NCBI RefSeq assembly: GCF_943193005.1
Contig: NZ_CALPCH010000011.1
Span: forward strand, 1-64,000
DNA length: 64,000 bases
DNA from: Pumilibacter intestinalis
Lineage (GTDB): Bacteria; Bacillota; Clostridia; Christensenellales; Pumilibacteraceae
Direction: 5' to 3'
Shown piece by piece: positions 12,838-20,495 of the stretch. The number at the start of each line of letters is the position of its first letter. The first letter of the stretch is position 1. The translations under genes were made by a program, and so were the position numbers. A model generated the notes under the pieces. It had not been told where the DNA came from and did not search any database. It saw only the letters and a program-made list of their open reading frames with translations.

Positions 12838-13383
12838 ATGTCGAAGTATCGCAAACAGGTGAATAAATGTTTGGAAAAGATGCGTTTCGGCGACGAGAGC
12901 GGGCTTAAAGAATTGTTTTCGTGTACTTTGCAAAATTTGCTCGGCGTTGCCAAGTGGTATTTGTACGACAAGTCGTTTGCGGAAGACGTGGTTGCGGAAA
13001 CTTACGAGAAAGCGGCGCGCAGTATAAGTTCTTTCGATTGCAAACAGGACGGCTACAATTGGCTGTACACGATTGCCAAAAACACGGCTTTTACCTACAA
13101 CGAAAAACACGGGAAAATAACGCAGTCCGAGCTTTCGGCCACGGACGGAGTTGCTTTGCCCGAAAGCGAGGTTGCCGCCTCCGACTCTCGGCTTGACGCG
13201 AGAGCGGCAATTGAGTCGCTCGGCGAACCCGACGGGCAAATAATGTTTCTCCGCTTTTACGAAAAAGCCACTATAAGAGAAATTGCCGACTCGGTGGGAA
13301 TGAGCAAATCGGCGATACAGTCGAGAATAAAAGACAATGTGAAAAAGTTGCGCGAATATTTCGAAAGGCTCGAACAAAAATAA
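12838..13383 (+). CDS. RNA polymerase sigma-70 family factor, ECF type
   Basis: 181 residues, the usual ECF size. Region 2 spans about residues 10-90, with the FAEDVVAETYEKAARSI stretch and YNWLYTIAKN. Region 4 spans about 120-175 with a helix-turn-helix (ATIREIADSVGMSKSAIQSR). Family members direct core polymerase to specific promoters, usually restrained by an anti-sigma factor. No anti-sigma gene is adjacent, which is unusual. ATG 12838 follows AAGGG at good spacing; an upstream in-frame GTG at 12781 lies before the promoter and is rejected. Its position directly after two surface genes with GGGACA-type promoters suggests those genes are its targets (inference). Confidence 0.88.
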   Translation: MSKYRKQVNKCLEKMRFGDESGLKELFSCTLQNLLGVAKWYLYDKSFAEDVVAETYEKAARSISSFDCKQDGYNWLYTIAKNTAFTYNEKHGKITQSELSATDGVALPESEVAASDSRLDARAAIESLGEPDGQIMFLRFYEKATIREIADSVGMSKSAIQSRIKDNVKKLREYFERLEQK

Positions 13384-13407
13384 ATAAAAAATATATAGGT
13401 TAAAACG

Positions 13408-13436
13408 TTGTTTTAATTTATTTTTAATGGTATAAT
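13408..13436 (+). promoter_or_regulatory. Promoter of pfkA
   Basis: TTGTTT (13408-13413), 17-nt spacer, extended TGG-TATAAT (13431-13436). Confidence 0.6.
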
Positions 13437-13476
13437 ATAATCGGAGCATTTTGGTAAAGGAGTGTCTGGAATTAAA

Positions 13477-14436
13477 ATGAAACGTATAGCAATTCTCACG
13501 TCGGGCGGCGACGCACCCGGAATGAACGCGGCAATTCGCGCCGTGGTACGGTACGGGATTTTCGCGGGCATGGAAGTTATGGGCATAGAGCGCGGTTACG
13601 CGGGGCTTTTGGAAGGAAAGTTTCTCGAGATGAACATGCGCAGCGTGTCGGATATAATACAGCGCGGCGGCACTATTTTGCGTACTGCGCGTTGCCTCGA
13701 AATGAAGACCAAAGAGGGGCAAAAGCGAGCGGTTGAACAGCTCAAAGAGCACGGGATAGAGGGCGTAATAGTTATAGGCGGCGACGGGTCGTTTATGGGC
13801 GCGAAAGCCATAAGCGAGCTGGGCTTTCCGTCTATAGGAATACCCGGCACTATAGACAACGACCTTGCGTACACCGATTACACGCTCGGGTTCGACACGG
13901 CTTGCAACACCATACTCGACGCAATCAATAAGATACGCGACACAATGAGCAGTCATGACCGCGTATCCATAATAGAGGTTATGGGGCGCAACTGCGGCGA
14001 CCTCGCTTTGTACGCGGGATTGGGCGGCGGCGCGGAGGTAATAATCGTGCCCGAACACAAGATAGATATAGTGCGCGTTTGCGAACGGTTGGAGGCGAGC
14101 AAACAGCGCGGCAAACACAGCGGCATAGTGGTGCTCGCCGAGGGCGCGGGCAAAGCCGATGACCTTGCCGAAAAGATAACCGCACGCACGGGCTTGAGCA
14201 TAAGGAGCACGGTGCTCGGTCACTTGCAACGCGGCGGAAGTCCGAGCATGAAAGACCGCTTTTTGGGTACGAGCATGGGCGTGTACGCCGTGCAACTGCT
14301 CGAAAAGGGCATAGGCAACAGAGTTGTGGGCATACGCAACAACAAACTGTACGATGAAGATATCGTCACCGCTTGTTCCATGAAGAAGAAATTCGATTTG
14401 GACCTTTACAACATGGCAAGCGTTGTTGCGAGATAG
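13477..14436 (+). CDS. pfkA: ATP-dependent 6-phosphofructokinase
   Basis: 319 residues. It phosphorylates fructose 6-phosphate to fructose 1,6-bisphosphate in glycolysis. The N-terminal ILTSGGDAPGMNAAIR motif, the ATP site GGDGSFMGA, and the substrate/catalytic segment GIPGTIDND are all intact, and the length is standard for bacterial PfkA. The start is not fully resolved. ATG 13477 gives the canonical MKRIAIL beginning but lies 14 nt after AAGGAG. An in-frame GTG at 13462 directly abuts AAGGAG. The gene has its own promoter. Confidence 0.97.
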   Translation: MKRIAILTSGGDAPGMNAAIRAVVRYGIFAGMEVMGIERGYAGLLEGKFLEMNMRSVSDIIQRGGTILRTARCLEMKTKEGQKRAVEQLKEHGIEGVIVIGGDGSFMGAKAISELGFPSIGIPGTIDNDLAYTDYTLGFDTACNTILDAINKIRDTMSSHDRVSIIEVMGRNCGDLALYAGLGGGAEVIIVPEHKIDIVRVCERLEASKQRGKHSGIVVLAEGAGKADDLAEKITARTGLSIRSTVLGHLQRGGSPSMKDRFLGTSMGVYAVQLLEKGIGNRVVGIRNNKLYDEDIVTACSMKKKFDLDLYNMASVVAR

Positions 14437-14481
14437 GCGCGGTGCGTTCGCAAAATTCGAATAATGAAATAAAAGAAGATG

Positions 14482-14514
14482 AAAGGTTTCGATTCATAAG
14501 AGTCGAAGCCTTTT
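14482..14514 (+). terminator. Probable terminator hairpin after pfkA
   Basis: AAAGGTTTCGA / TCGAAGCCTTTT stem of about 11 bp with one G-U pair and a loop of 10 nt, followed by a short T run. It lies 45 bases after the pfkA stop. Confidence 0.55.
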
Positions 14515-14547
14515 AGTTCGCAAAAATCAAGCGGGAGATAAAAGGTA

Positions 14548-15501
14548 ATGGAAGAAGAAAAGAAAAAGCTCAAAAAGGAAAAGAAGGAGAAAAGAGCCGA
14601 AATCGACGCGTCGCAACTCGATACGAGGGCGGTTCGCATCACGTACTGGGTGTTTCAGTCCATAATAATACTCAATATGCTCATATCTTTGCTCGGCATA
14701 ATTTTCGGCAAGAGCGGGCGAGAAAAGAGCATAGCCGACTTTATGCTCGCCGCGATTGGGCTTATACTGTTGAACGTGCCCACATTCATGCAGAAAAAGT
14801 TCGGCTTGTATATACCGCCCGCCATATACATATTTATAATAGTGTTCATCTGGGCGCATTTCATTTTGGGCGAAGTGGGCGGCGCGTACAAAAAGAGCAT
14901 GGTGTTCGATAAAATTCTTCACACCACGAGCGGACTCGCCATAGCCATAGGCGGCTTTTCGCTCGTCAACTTTTTGAACAAATCCTCTTCGGCGTACATG
15001 AAACTGAGTCCGCTTTTCGTTGCGCTGTTCTCCTTTTTCTTCGCGCTCGCTATAGCCGTGCTGTGGGAGATTTTGGAGTTTGCCTGCGACTGCATAATAG
15101 GCACGAACATGCAACAGTATCTGCCGCCCGCCAATCTCGAGAACATAGTGGGCAACCCGCCCGCGCAGGGATACGGGCTAATCGACACAATGGGCGACGT
15201 GATTGTTTCCACTGTTGCCGCCGCCGTGGTGTGCGTGATAGGATACATAACGCTCAAAAAGAAAAAGCCGGCTTTCAGCAGGTTTTTGTTCCGCAAGATA
15301 ACCGACTACGACACCGCCATTAAAGAGGCAACCGAGGCGGGTGACGAAAAACTCGTAGTCGCGCTCGAGAAAGCCAAAGCCAAGTTCGAAAAGAAACACG
15401 CGGATTACGAAACCGAGGAAGAAGACAGCGGCATGGAGCAAACGGAGAACGCGGAAGAAGAAAAAGACCCCGAACAAAATTCGGGGGGGGGTACTGATTG
15501 A
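14548..15501 (+). CDS. DUF2238/YjdF-like integral membrane protein
   Basis: 317 residues. A Lys/Glu-rich cytoplasmic start (1-25) is followed by about six membrane helices between residues 30 and 235. The signature positions of the DUF2238/YjdF group are present: FDKILHTTSGL near 130, a WEILEFACD segment near 175, and a following DTMGDVIVS motif near 215. The family function is unknown. The acidic Glu/Asp-rich tail (270-317) is not part of the usual fold. The last codons run through a G9 tract (15483-15491), so a one-base slip would change or extend the C-terminus into the downstream repeat. The ribosome site is AAAGG. Confidence 0.65.
   Translation: MEEEKKKLKKEKKEKRAEIDASQLDTRAVRITYWVFQSIIILNMLISLLGIIFGKSGREKSIADFMLAAIGLILLNVPTFMQKKFGLYIPPAIYIFIIVFIWAHFILGEVGGAYKKSMVFDKILHTTSGLAIAIGGFSLVNFLNKSSSAYMKLSPLFVALFSFFFALAIAVLWEILEFACDCIIGTNMQQYLPPANLENIVGNPPAQGYGLIDTMGDVIVSTVAAAVVCVIGYITLKKKKPAFSRFLFRKITDYDTAIKEATEAGDEKLVVALEKAKAKFEKKHADYETEEEDSGMEQTENAEEEKDPEQNSGGGTD
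15483..15491 (+). repeat. G9 homopolymer at the 3' end of the DUF2238-like gene
   Basis: Nine consecutive G encode the terminal glycines. Loss of one G would shift the frame past the TGA at 15499-15501 into the palindromic repeat downstream. Gain of one G would stop almost at once. Confidence 0.7.
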
Positions 15502-15522
15502 CAATAACGGTACGGGTTCTAT

Positions 15523-15626
15523 GTATGGGATTGGACTGCTCGTAAACTCGCTCGCAATGACGCGTCGTTTAACTTGTCATTGCGAGGAGGGCGTAGCCCG
15601 ACGCGGCAATCCCTTACATGGAACTC
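15523..15626. repeat. GTCATTGCGAG-family repeat pieces
   Basis: A right half ending CTCGCAATGAC (about 15527-15561) is followed by a left half starting GTCATTGCGAGGAGGGCG (about 15577-15613). The usual order of the two halves is reversed, showing that parts of the element can be rearranged. It lies between convergent genes. Confidence 0.75.
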
Positions 15627-15643
15627 GAGCAGTGTGAAATATT

Positions 15644-16525
15644 TCAGCAGCCTTCGTCGTATTCCACGGTGTAGCCGAGGTCTATGGAGTAATCGCCGAG
15701 GTTTTTGCCGAACAGCGCAAATCCCGAGTTGCTCGCGAGCGTAAAGGTTTTGAGTTCCTTTAGGGCGGCGAGCGTGATTTCGGAGATTTTTATGCCGTCC
15801 CAAAAACAGCCGCGGCTGTTCACCGAAAGGGTTTTCAAACTGCCGTATTGCGGATAAACCGTATCGAACCAATCGGGATTGAGCGCACCGCGCCTGTCGC
15901 GATTTTCGTCAGGCAGAGTTGCCGAGCCGAGCATGGTATCGCCTATATAAAAAGATATTCTGCCCGAAAGAGTGTCGCCGAGTGTGGCAACCGCGCTTAT
16001 TTCGAAATGAAAACGAATTTCGGATATAACCGTTTGGGCGTGCGGCGGAGTGGGCAACGTATACGTGAGCGAGCCGCCCGAGAGCCACAGCCCCAGGCAA
16101 TCGGCGTGTTCGGGATAGGTGAAATACCGAGGGTCGTCGGTTTCGCCTATAAAGCCGTGCGCACCAACGAGAGCGCAACGCCTGCCCGACGAAGCGTTTC
16201 GGTATTGCCCGACGGGAATGGTGAACGAGTGCGATTTTTCGGGAAGGAAAGAAGCTACGTCTATGAGTATTTTATCGAGCGCGATTGCGCAAACTTTTGC
16301 AGTGCCGCGCTTTCCCGGCTCTTCGGATATTCGTATGAGTCCCACGCTTTCCAACTTTTTCACGTGTGGAGTGAGCGCACCGTTCGTTAGGTGTAGATTG
16401 CGAGCGAGGTCGCTCAAAGTAATCGAGCGGTGCTCGAGTATTTCCGAGAGTATATCCATGCGCACCTGGCTGCCTATGGCTTCGCACAGCGAGTACGCGT
16501 CTTTGAGCGCGGAAAAGTGTTTCAT
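15644..16525 (-). CDS. ArsR-type winged-helix regulator with a C-terminal beta-rich domain
   Basis: 293 residues. Residues 1-90 are an ArsR/SmtB-like winged helix (VRMDILSEILEH, LSDLARNLHLTNGALTPHVKKLE, GLIRISEE). No Cys-based metal site is seen in the usual helix positions. Residues 110-293 form a separate domain of beta-strand character, consistent with a ligand-sensing jelly-roll, but I do not recognise it precisely. The ATG at 16525 lies 6 nt after a TATACT box, so the transcript is probably leaderless. Targets are unknown; the neighbouring kinase gene is divergent and shares the intergenic region. Confidence 0.7.
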   Translation of the reverse strand: MKHFSALKDAYSLCEAIGSQVRMDILSEILEHRSITLSDLARNLHLTNGALTPHVKKLESVGLIRISEEPGKRGTAKVCAIALDKILIDVASFLPEKSHSFTIPVGQYRNASSGRRCALVGAHGFIGETDDPRYFTYPEHADCLGLWLSGGSLTYTLPTPPHAQTVISEIRFHFEISAVATLGDTLSGRISFYIGDTMLGSATLPDENRDRRGALNPDWFDTVYPQYGSLKTLSVNSRGCFWDGIKISEITLAALKELKTFTLASNSGFALFGKNLGDYSIDLGYTVEYDEGC

Positions 16526-16531
16526 GAATTA

Positions 16532-16560
16532 AGTATACCACACTTAAAGCGATTGCGCAA
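16532..16560 (-). promoter_or_regulatory. Leaderless-type promoter of the ArsR-like gene
   Basis: Minus strand: TTGCGC (16555-16560), 17-nt spacer, TATACT (16532-16537), then 6 nt to the ATG at 16525, so +1 falls on the start codon. Confidence 0.65.
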
Positions 16561-16602
16561 CACGAATGAGAGAAATAGGCGCAAACAAATTATCCGCCTT
16601 GC

Positions 16603-16631
16603 TTGACACCGCAATTAAGGTGTGATATCAT
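16603..16631 (+). promoter_or_regulatory. Near-leaderless promoter of the amino-acid kinase gene
   Basis: TTGACA (16603-16608), 17-nt spacer ending TGTGA, TATCAT (16626-16631), 9 nt to the ATG at 16641. The expected leader is about 3 nt and no Shine-Dalgarno is present. Confidence 0.65.
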
Positions 16632-16640
16632 TATTAAGCT

Positions 16641-17459
16641 ATGATAGAATTGGTGGGTAAGATAGGGTCTATGGCACTCGTCGACAGCGTGCATCACGAT
16701 ATAGACTACAACAAATTCGCAAGGCTTTCGGCACAGCTCCGCCCCGGCATGATATGGGTGTCGAGCGGCGCAACCGAGATAGGCAGGTTGGATTATATAC
16801 GCCGTTCGGGCGCGGAACTGGACGGCTCGCCCGACGAGGTGAAAATGGATTACGCTTCGCAGGGTCAAACTATACTCATGCAGACTTACCGCAATTTTAT
16901 CGACGCCAAATATTCGGTGCGGCAGGTGCTTGTGGAGCACGCGCATTTCAACGACTCCGACAAGCGCGAGAGCATAAGGCGCATGCTCATGCGCGCGCCC
17001 TCGCAAAACGCTATACCGATTATAAATTACAACGACGCCGTGTCGTTCGAAGAGAACCGCAAAATGGAGATACGCAAGTTGCGCGGCGAAAAGAGCGCGG
17101 TTGTGGAACTTGTGGACAACGACGAAACGGCGGCGCAGATAGCCTGTTTGGTGGGCGCGAAAACTTTGCTCATTTTCTCCACGCTCAGCGGCATATACGA
17201 GGACGTGCGCCGTCCCGAAACGCTCATAAGCGAAATATCCGCGCCTACGGCGGCGGAGGTGCTCGACAAAATAGAGAACGCGAAAAAGCTGTGCGAAGGG
17301 GCGTCGCGAGCGGGCGCGAACGGGGCGAAAGCCAAACTCGAATACGTAAAGCCCTGCCTAAGCCGCGGCGTGCGCGTAATAATAGCGAGCGCGGAGTACG
17401 ATATAGCCGACGTGCTTTCGGGCAAAGCTCCCGCCACGCGCATATACGTGAAAGAATAG
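16641..17459 (+). CDS. Amino-acid kinase superfamily protein (glutamate 5-kinase-like)
   Basis: 272 residues of the amino-acid/aspartokinase fold. The N-terminal VGKIGSMALVD phosphate-binding strand, the VSSGATEIGR motif, the QVLVEHAHFND stretch and the VDNDETAAQIA motif match the order found in ProB-type kinases. The C-terminal PUA domain of many ProB proteins is absent. No proA or proC lies nearby, so a role in proline synthesis is not supported by context; acetylglutamate kinase or another carboxylate kinase are alternatives. It starts an apparent operon with two YitT genes (11-nt gap, then 37 nt). Confidence 0.65.
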   Translation: MIELVGKIGSMALVDSVHHDIDYNKFARLSAQLRPGMIWVSSGATEIGRLDYIRRSGAELDGSPDEVKMDYASQGQTILMQTYRNFIDAKYSVRQVLVEHAHFNDSDKRESIRRMLMRAPSQNAIPIINYNDAVSFEENRKMEIRKLRGEKSAVVELVDNDETAAQIACLVGAKTLLIFSTLSGIYEDVRRPETLISEISAPTAAEVLDKIENAKKLCEGASRAGANGAKAKLEYVKPCLSRGVRVIIASAEYDIADVLSGKAPATRIYVKE

Positions 17460-17469
17460 GAAACGCTTT

Positions 17470-18405
17470 ATGGTTACGAAACAACAATTGAATAACGCCG
17501 AGGCGGAGCGCAGTTTGACAAACAAAAAAAAGCTCACGCCGCGCGATTTTGCTTTTACCGCCGCGGGCATATTGCTGTCGGGAATTTTGCAGGCACTCAG
17601 CGTGCAGTGTTTTATAGTGCCCAACGCGTTCGCGCCCGGCGGCATTACGGGCGTTGCCTCTATTTTGGAATACATTTTCAAATTCAACGTGGGCTACTTT
17701 TTGCTCGCGATGAACGTGCCGTTCATAATTTTGGGCGCGATATTCGTTAGCCCGAGGTTCGGCATAGTTTCGGGATTGTCTATAGTGTTATCGTCGCTTC
17801 TTACCGTGCTTATAGAAAAGACGGGATTTCCGCCTTTGTTTTTCGGCGCGGACGCGGGCGAGCGCACCATAGCCGCAATTGCGGGCGGCGTGCTCGGCGG
17901 AGTGGGTTCGGCAATAATGCTCAAGCTCGGCGGAAGCCGCGGCGGAACGGATATACTCGCCGCCATAATTCAGCGCAGGTATTCCGCCACCAACATAGCT
18001 TGGTTTATATTCGTGCTCGACGGAATTGTGGTGCTCGCCTCCGTATTCGTGTATCCCAACCCCATAGTGCCCATAATGCTCGCTCTTATAGAGATATACG
18101 TTGAAAGCAAAGTTACCGAAGTTATTTTGCAGGGCTTCCAATCCGCTCTCAAGTTCGAAATAGTCACCAAAGACCCCGAGGGGCTTTCGCGCGATATTAT
18201 GGAAAATTTGGCTCGCGGCGTTACCATGCTTCCCGCAAAGGGCATGTATACGGGGAGCGACAGCGCGTTGCTTATATGCGTGGTGCGCAAGCGGCAGATG
18301 ACTCAGTTTAGAGAAATACTCAAGCGGCACGAGGGCACGTTTGCATACGTGAGCGGCGCAAACGAGGTAATGGGCGAGGGCTTCGGCTCTGCTCACAAGC
18401 TGTGA
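17470..18405 (+). CDS. YitT family membrane protein (DUF161 + DUF2179), copy 1
   Basis: 311 residues with five or six membrane helices over residues 25-195, including the FIVPNAFAPGGITGVA and GGSRGGTDILA motifs. A cytoplasmic DUF2179 domain follows at about 215-305 (GVTMLPAKGMYTGSDSALLICVVRKRQ). This is the two-domain YitT architecture; DUF2179 is thought to bind a small ligand and the transported substrate is unknown. It follows the kinase by 11 nt and is paired with a paralogue downstream. Confidence 0.85.
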   Translation: MVTKQQLNNAEAERSLTNKKKLTPRDFAFTAAGILLSGILQALSVQCFIVPNAFAPGGITGVASILEYIFKFNVGYFLLAMNVPFIILGAIFVSPRFGIVSGLSIVLSSLLTVLIEKTGFPPLFFGADAGERTIAAIAGGVLGGVGSAIMLKLGGSRGGTDILAAIIQRRYSATNIAWFIFVLDGIVVLASVFVYPNPIVPIMLALIEIYVESKVTEVILQGFQSALKFEIVTKDPEGLSRDIMENLARGVTMLPAKGMYTGSDSALLICVVRKRQMTQFREILKRHEGTFAYVSGANEVMGEGFGSAHKL

Positions 18406-18442
18406 TAAAATCAAATGATAAACAGGGAAAAGAGGTAAAAAG

Positions 18443-19342
18443 ATGGATAAACGCTTGGTGCGTACCGAGGTAGCCAACTACGTTATAATTTCGGTGTTGG
18501 CTGTGGTGATGGCTTTTAATTACAAACTGTTTATAGTGCCCAACGATTTCGCGCCTGCGGGACTGAGCGGTATAGGCACAATGATACAGTACAAACTGCA
18601 TTTCAGTATAGGCTGGTTTTCGCTTATCATAAACGTGCCCCTTTGCTTGCTTGCGTTTTTCTTTGTAAACCGCGAGTTTTCGGTTAAGTCGCTCGTGTTC
18701 GTGGTGGTGTATTCGGTTGCGTACCTTGTGCTTCAGCAGTTCGACACCTCGCGTTTCGAGTACGACGCGGGCGGCGTGGACACCATTTTTCCCTGCCTTA
18801 TAGCCGGCATAATAAACGGATTTTTGTTCGGCGTGTGCGTGCGCAGAAACGGAAGCACGGGCGGCACCGACGTTGTGGCAAAGTTCGTTAACGTAAAAGT
18901 GCCGCGGCTCAACTTTTTTTGGGTGACGTTCGCGATTAACGCGGCGGTTGCGGCGGCGTCGTTTTTCGTGTACGCCGAGTCGGGCGAAAACGGGCAACTG
19001 ATTTACGATTACCGACCCGTAGTGCTTTGCATGCTCTACAGTTTCACCACGAGCTTTGTGGGCAACTTTATGCTCAAAGGCTCCAAAACGGCGTATAAAT
19101 TCGTGGTTATAACACAGCATGCCGAGGATATAGAGCAGGAGATACTGCAAAAGCTCAACCGCGCGGCGACGAGGTTGCACGGCACGGGCGCGTACACCAA
19201 AGCCGAAAAAGAGGTGCTTATTTGCGTTGTGGGCAAGCATCAGGTTATAGACTTTCAGAATATAATAAAGAACTATCCCGACACGTTTTCGTTTGTGGAA
19301 ACGGTAAACGAAACGATAGGCAATTTCAGAAGGAGCAAGTAA
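18443..19342 (+). CDS. YitT family membrane protein (DUF161 + DUF2179), copy 2
   Basis: 299 residues with the same architecture as the preceding gene: about six helices with FIVPNDFAPAGLSGIG and RNGSTGGTDVVAKF, then a DUF2179 domain with GTGAYTKAEKEVLICVVGKHQ. The proteins are clearly paralogous but well diverged, so the duplication is old. The start ATG follows AAGAGG. Genomes of this type commonly carry several YitT genes; adjacency suggests they may form a heteromer (inference). Confidence 0.85.
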   Translation: MDKRLVRTEVANYVIISVLAVVMAFNYKLFIVPNDFAPAGLSGIGTMIQYKLHFSIGWFSLIINVPLCLLAFFFVNREFSVKSLVFVVVYSVAYLVLQQFDTSRFEYDAGGVDTIFPCLIAGIINGFLFGVCVRRNGSTGGTDVVAKFVNVKVPRLNFFWVTFAINAAVAAASFFVYAESGENGQLIYDYRPVVLCMLYSFTTSFVGNFMLKGSKTAYKFVVITQHAEDIEQEILQKLNRAATRLHGTGAYTKAEKEVLICVVGKHQVIDFQNIIKNYPDTFSFVETVNETIGNFRRSK

Positions 19343-19357
19343 ACCGCGCGCAAAAAT

Positions 19358-19386
19358 TTGCAATCGGGCGAGCCTTGTGATATAAT
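19358..19386 (+). promoter_or_regulatory. Near-leaderless promoter of recF
   Basis: TTGCAA (19358-19363), 17-nt spacer ending in TGTGA, TATAAT (19381-19386), then 8 nt to the ATG at 19395. Confidence 0.65.
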
Positions 19387-19394
19387 TAGGATAT

Positions 19395-20495
19395 ATGATA
19401 GTCAAGCGCGTCGAACTGAACGACTACAGAAACTACGGGCGGTTGCTCGTGGATTTTTCGCGCGGCATAAACGTGCTGTGCGGCGACAACGCGCAGGGCA
19501 AAACAAATCTCCTTGAGTCGGTGTATTTCGGGAGCGTGGGGCGCAGTCCGCGCACTCCTCGCGATAAAGAGCTTATAAAGAAGGGGTGCGACCGCGGAAA
19601 AATCAAGCTCACTCAAGAGGACAGGGGCGGCGAGAACACGGTGGAAATATACCTCGACCGCACCGAAAACAAGCGCGTGGCGATAAACGGCATGCCCATA
19701 TCGCGCATGGGCGAGCTTATGGGCGTGATAGCGGCGGTGTATTTTTCGCCCGACGAAATGCGCATTATAAAAGACGCTCCGGGCGACAGGCGGCGGTTTA
19801 TGGATATTGCTTTGTGCCGCATGAGCAAGGCGTATTTTTATCTTTTGGGCAGATACAACAAAATACTCGCTCAGCGCAACCGTTTGCTCAAAAGCGGCAG
19901 GGCAACCGACGACGTGCTCGACGTATGGGACGCGCAACTTGCCGCCGAGGGCGCGAAGATAGTAAAAACTCGGCGCGGATACGTGGAGCGGTTGGGCGCA
20001 TACGCCAACGAGGCGCACGGATATCTCACCGACGGCAAAGAGGGCTTGATTTTGGAATACGAGGGCTTTGCGGGCGAGGACGCGGACGAGATAGAAAAGA
20101 ACTTTTCGGCGGAACTTATGCGCAACCGCGAGCGCGACAAAGCGTTGTGCTTTACCTCCTGCGGCGTTCAGAAAGACGATATCGCCGTAAAGATAGGCGA
20201 CGTGGACGTGCGGGCTTACGGTTCGCAAGGGCAACAGCGAACCGCCGCGCTCAGTTTTAAGCTCGCCGAAACCGAACTGCACTATGCGCAAAGCGGCGAG
20301 TATCCCGCGCTACTGCTCGACGACGTGTTGAGCGAACTCGACCCCTTTCGCCAGCGCAAGCTCATAGAGCGGAGCAAGAGATATCAAACTATAATAACGT
20401 GCACGCATCTGCCCGCCGAAATATCTTCGGCTCTGGGCGAATTCGCGCTTTATTCGGTGCGCGGCGGCACGGTGGAGAAAACGGGCAAATTATGA
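19395..20495 (+). CDS. recF: DNA replication and repair protein RecF
   Basis: 366 residues. An SMC-like ATPase that loads RecA at single-strand gaps with RecO and RecR. It has Walker A GDNAQGKTNLLE near residue 35, the RRRFMDIALCRMSKAY stretch near 135, the signature region GSQGQQRTAALSFKLAE near 280, and Walker B ALLLDDVLSELD near 308. Length is typical. The stop TGA overlaps the next gene's ATG (ATGA), so they are translationally coupled. In most Bacillota recF sits beside dnaN and gyrB; here neither is present, although dnaA lies 1.8 kb downstream. Confidence 0.95.
   Translation: MIVKRVELNDYRNYGRLLVDFSRGINVLCGDNAQGKTNLLESVYFGSVGRSPRTPRDKELIKKGCDRGKIKLTQEDRGGENTVEIYLDRTENKRVAINGMPISRMGELMGVIAAVYFSPDEMRIIKDAPGDRRRFMDIALCRMSKAYFYLLGRYNKILAQRNRLLKSGRATDDVLDVWDAQLAAEGAKIVKTRRGYVERLGAYANEAHGYLTDGKEGLILEYEGFAGEDADEIEKNFSAELMRNRERDKALCFTSCGVQKDDIAVKIGDVDVRAYGSQGQQRTAALSFKLAETELHYAQSGEYPALLLDDVLSELDPFRQRKLIERSKRYQTIITCTHLPAEISSALGEFALYSVRGGTVEKTGKL

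Noticed and set aside
12817-14295. 492-codon frame antisense to the sigma factor and pfkA
   Set aside because: A shadow of two well-supported genes; no ribosome site and no motifs.
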